This document shows positions 15,880 through 16,035 of a DNA stretch of 16,035 nucleotides, piece by piece. The stretch's first letter is position 1. Each line of letters begins with the position of its first letter. This DNA is from Oceanospirillales bacterium. GTDB lineage: Bacteria > Pseudomonadota > Gammaproteobacteria > Xanthomonadales > SZUA-36. Under the pieces are notes generated by a model. That model did not search any database. It was not told the DNA's origin and saw nothing but the letters and a program-made list of their open reading frames with translations. The stretch lies in NCBI GenBank assembly GCA_003232965.1, contig QIKG01000005.1:1-16035 (forward strand), given 5' to 3'. Position numbers and translations under genes: made by a program.

Positions 15880-16035
15880 TTGGTAAAATGCGTATTGGCG
15901 GTCGCAGTTTGGGACAAACTTTATAGAATTCCTTTTCTTCCGTATAGACCAACGAACTACAGGTGGACGGTTAGCTTAAGGCCAGATAATGGCAAAGGTG
16001 ATTCTACTGAAATTCTAGCACTTTTTCATAGTTTG

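Noticed and set aside
169..15939. Exact 15-base repeat AGAATTCCTTTTCTT at 169-183 and 15925-15939
   Set aside because: The sequence is low-complexity, the copies have unrelated surroundings, and one chance match of this length in a 16-kb window is not improbable (about 0.1 expected, more with AT bias).

Overview
This looks like chromosomal DNA of a gram-negative bacterium, most likely a marine or environmental gammaproteobacterium. The signs are lipobox and Sec signal peptides, AGAGG-type ribosome sites, an S8 peptidase ending in PPC and P domains, and a close oligopeptidase B. This is inference from protein style; no marker gene is present. No complete RNA gene, CRISPR array, transposase or phage gene was found.

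Left part (1-4940), visibly AT-rich. It may begin with the last codons of a gene entering from the left. About 840 bases without a convincing gene follow. Then come two minus-strand genes: a small polytopic membrane protein (911-1396), with a promoter so close that its mRNA may be nearly leaderless, and a large secreted G8-domain/beta-helix protein (1497-4208) resembling the animal CEMIP/TMEM2/fibrocystin-L group. A 732-base divergent intergenic region separates these from the only complete plus-strand gene. It holds several inverted repeats and a good sigma70-like promoter.

Right part (4941-15869) is a run of extracytoplasmic peptidases: a secreted subtilisin-like S8 protease (4941-7178, plus strand), a bidirectional terminator, then on the minus strand an HtrA-type protease with four PDZ domains (8244-10436), followed 55 bases later by a trypsin-fold pseudoprotease lacking the catalytic His and Ser (7379-8188). 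Upstream of these, past a strong terminator, are a two-domain M16 zinc metallopeptidase lipoprotein (10553-13483) and an oligopeptidase B lipoprotein (13677-15869).

Together the genes suggest degradation of proteins and polymers in the periplasm, at the cell surface and outside: S8 outside the cell, HtrA plus pseudoprotease for quality control or regulation, and M16 and oligopeptidase B shortening oligopeptides at the envelope. The most notable points are the split arrangement of a four-PDZ HtrA with a separate dead protease (recalling eukaryotic Deg7/Nma111), loss of half of each acidic specificity pair in a surface-tethered oligopeptidase B, tandem-repeat linkers in both lipoproteins, and the bacterial CEMIP-like G8 protein.
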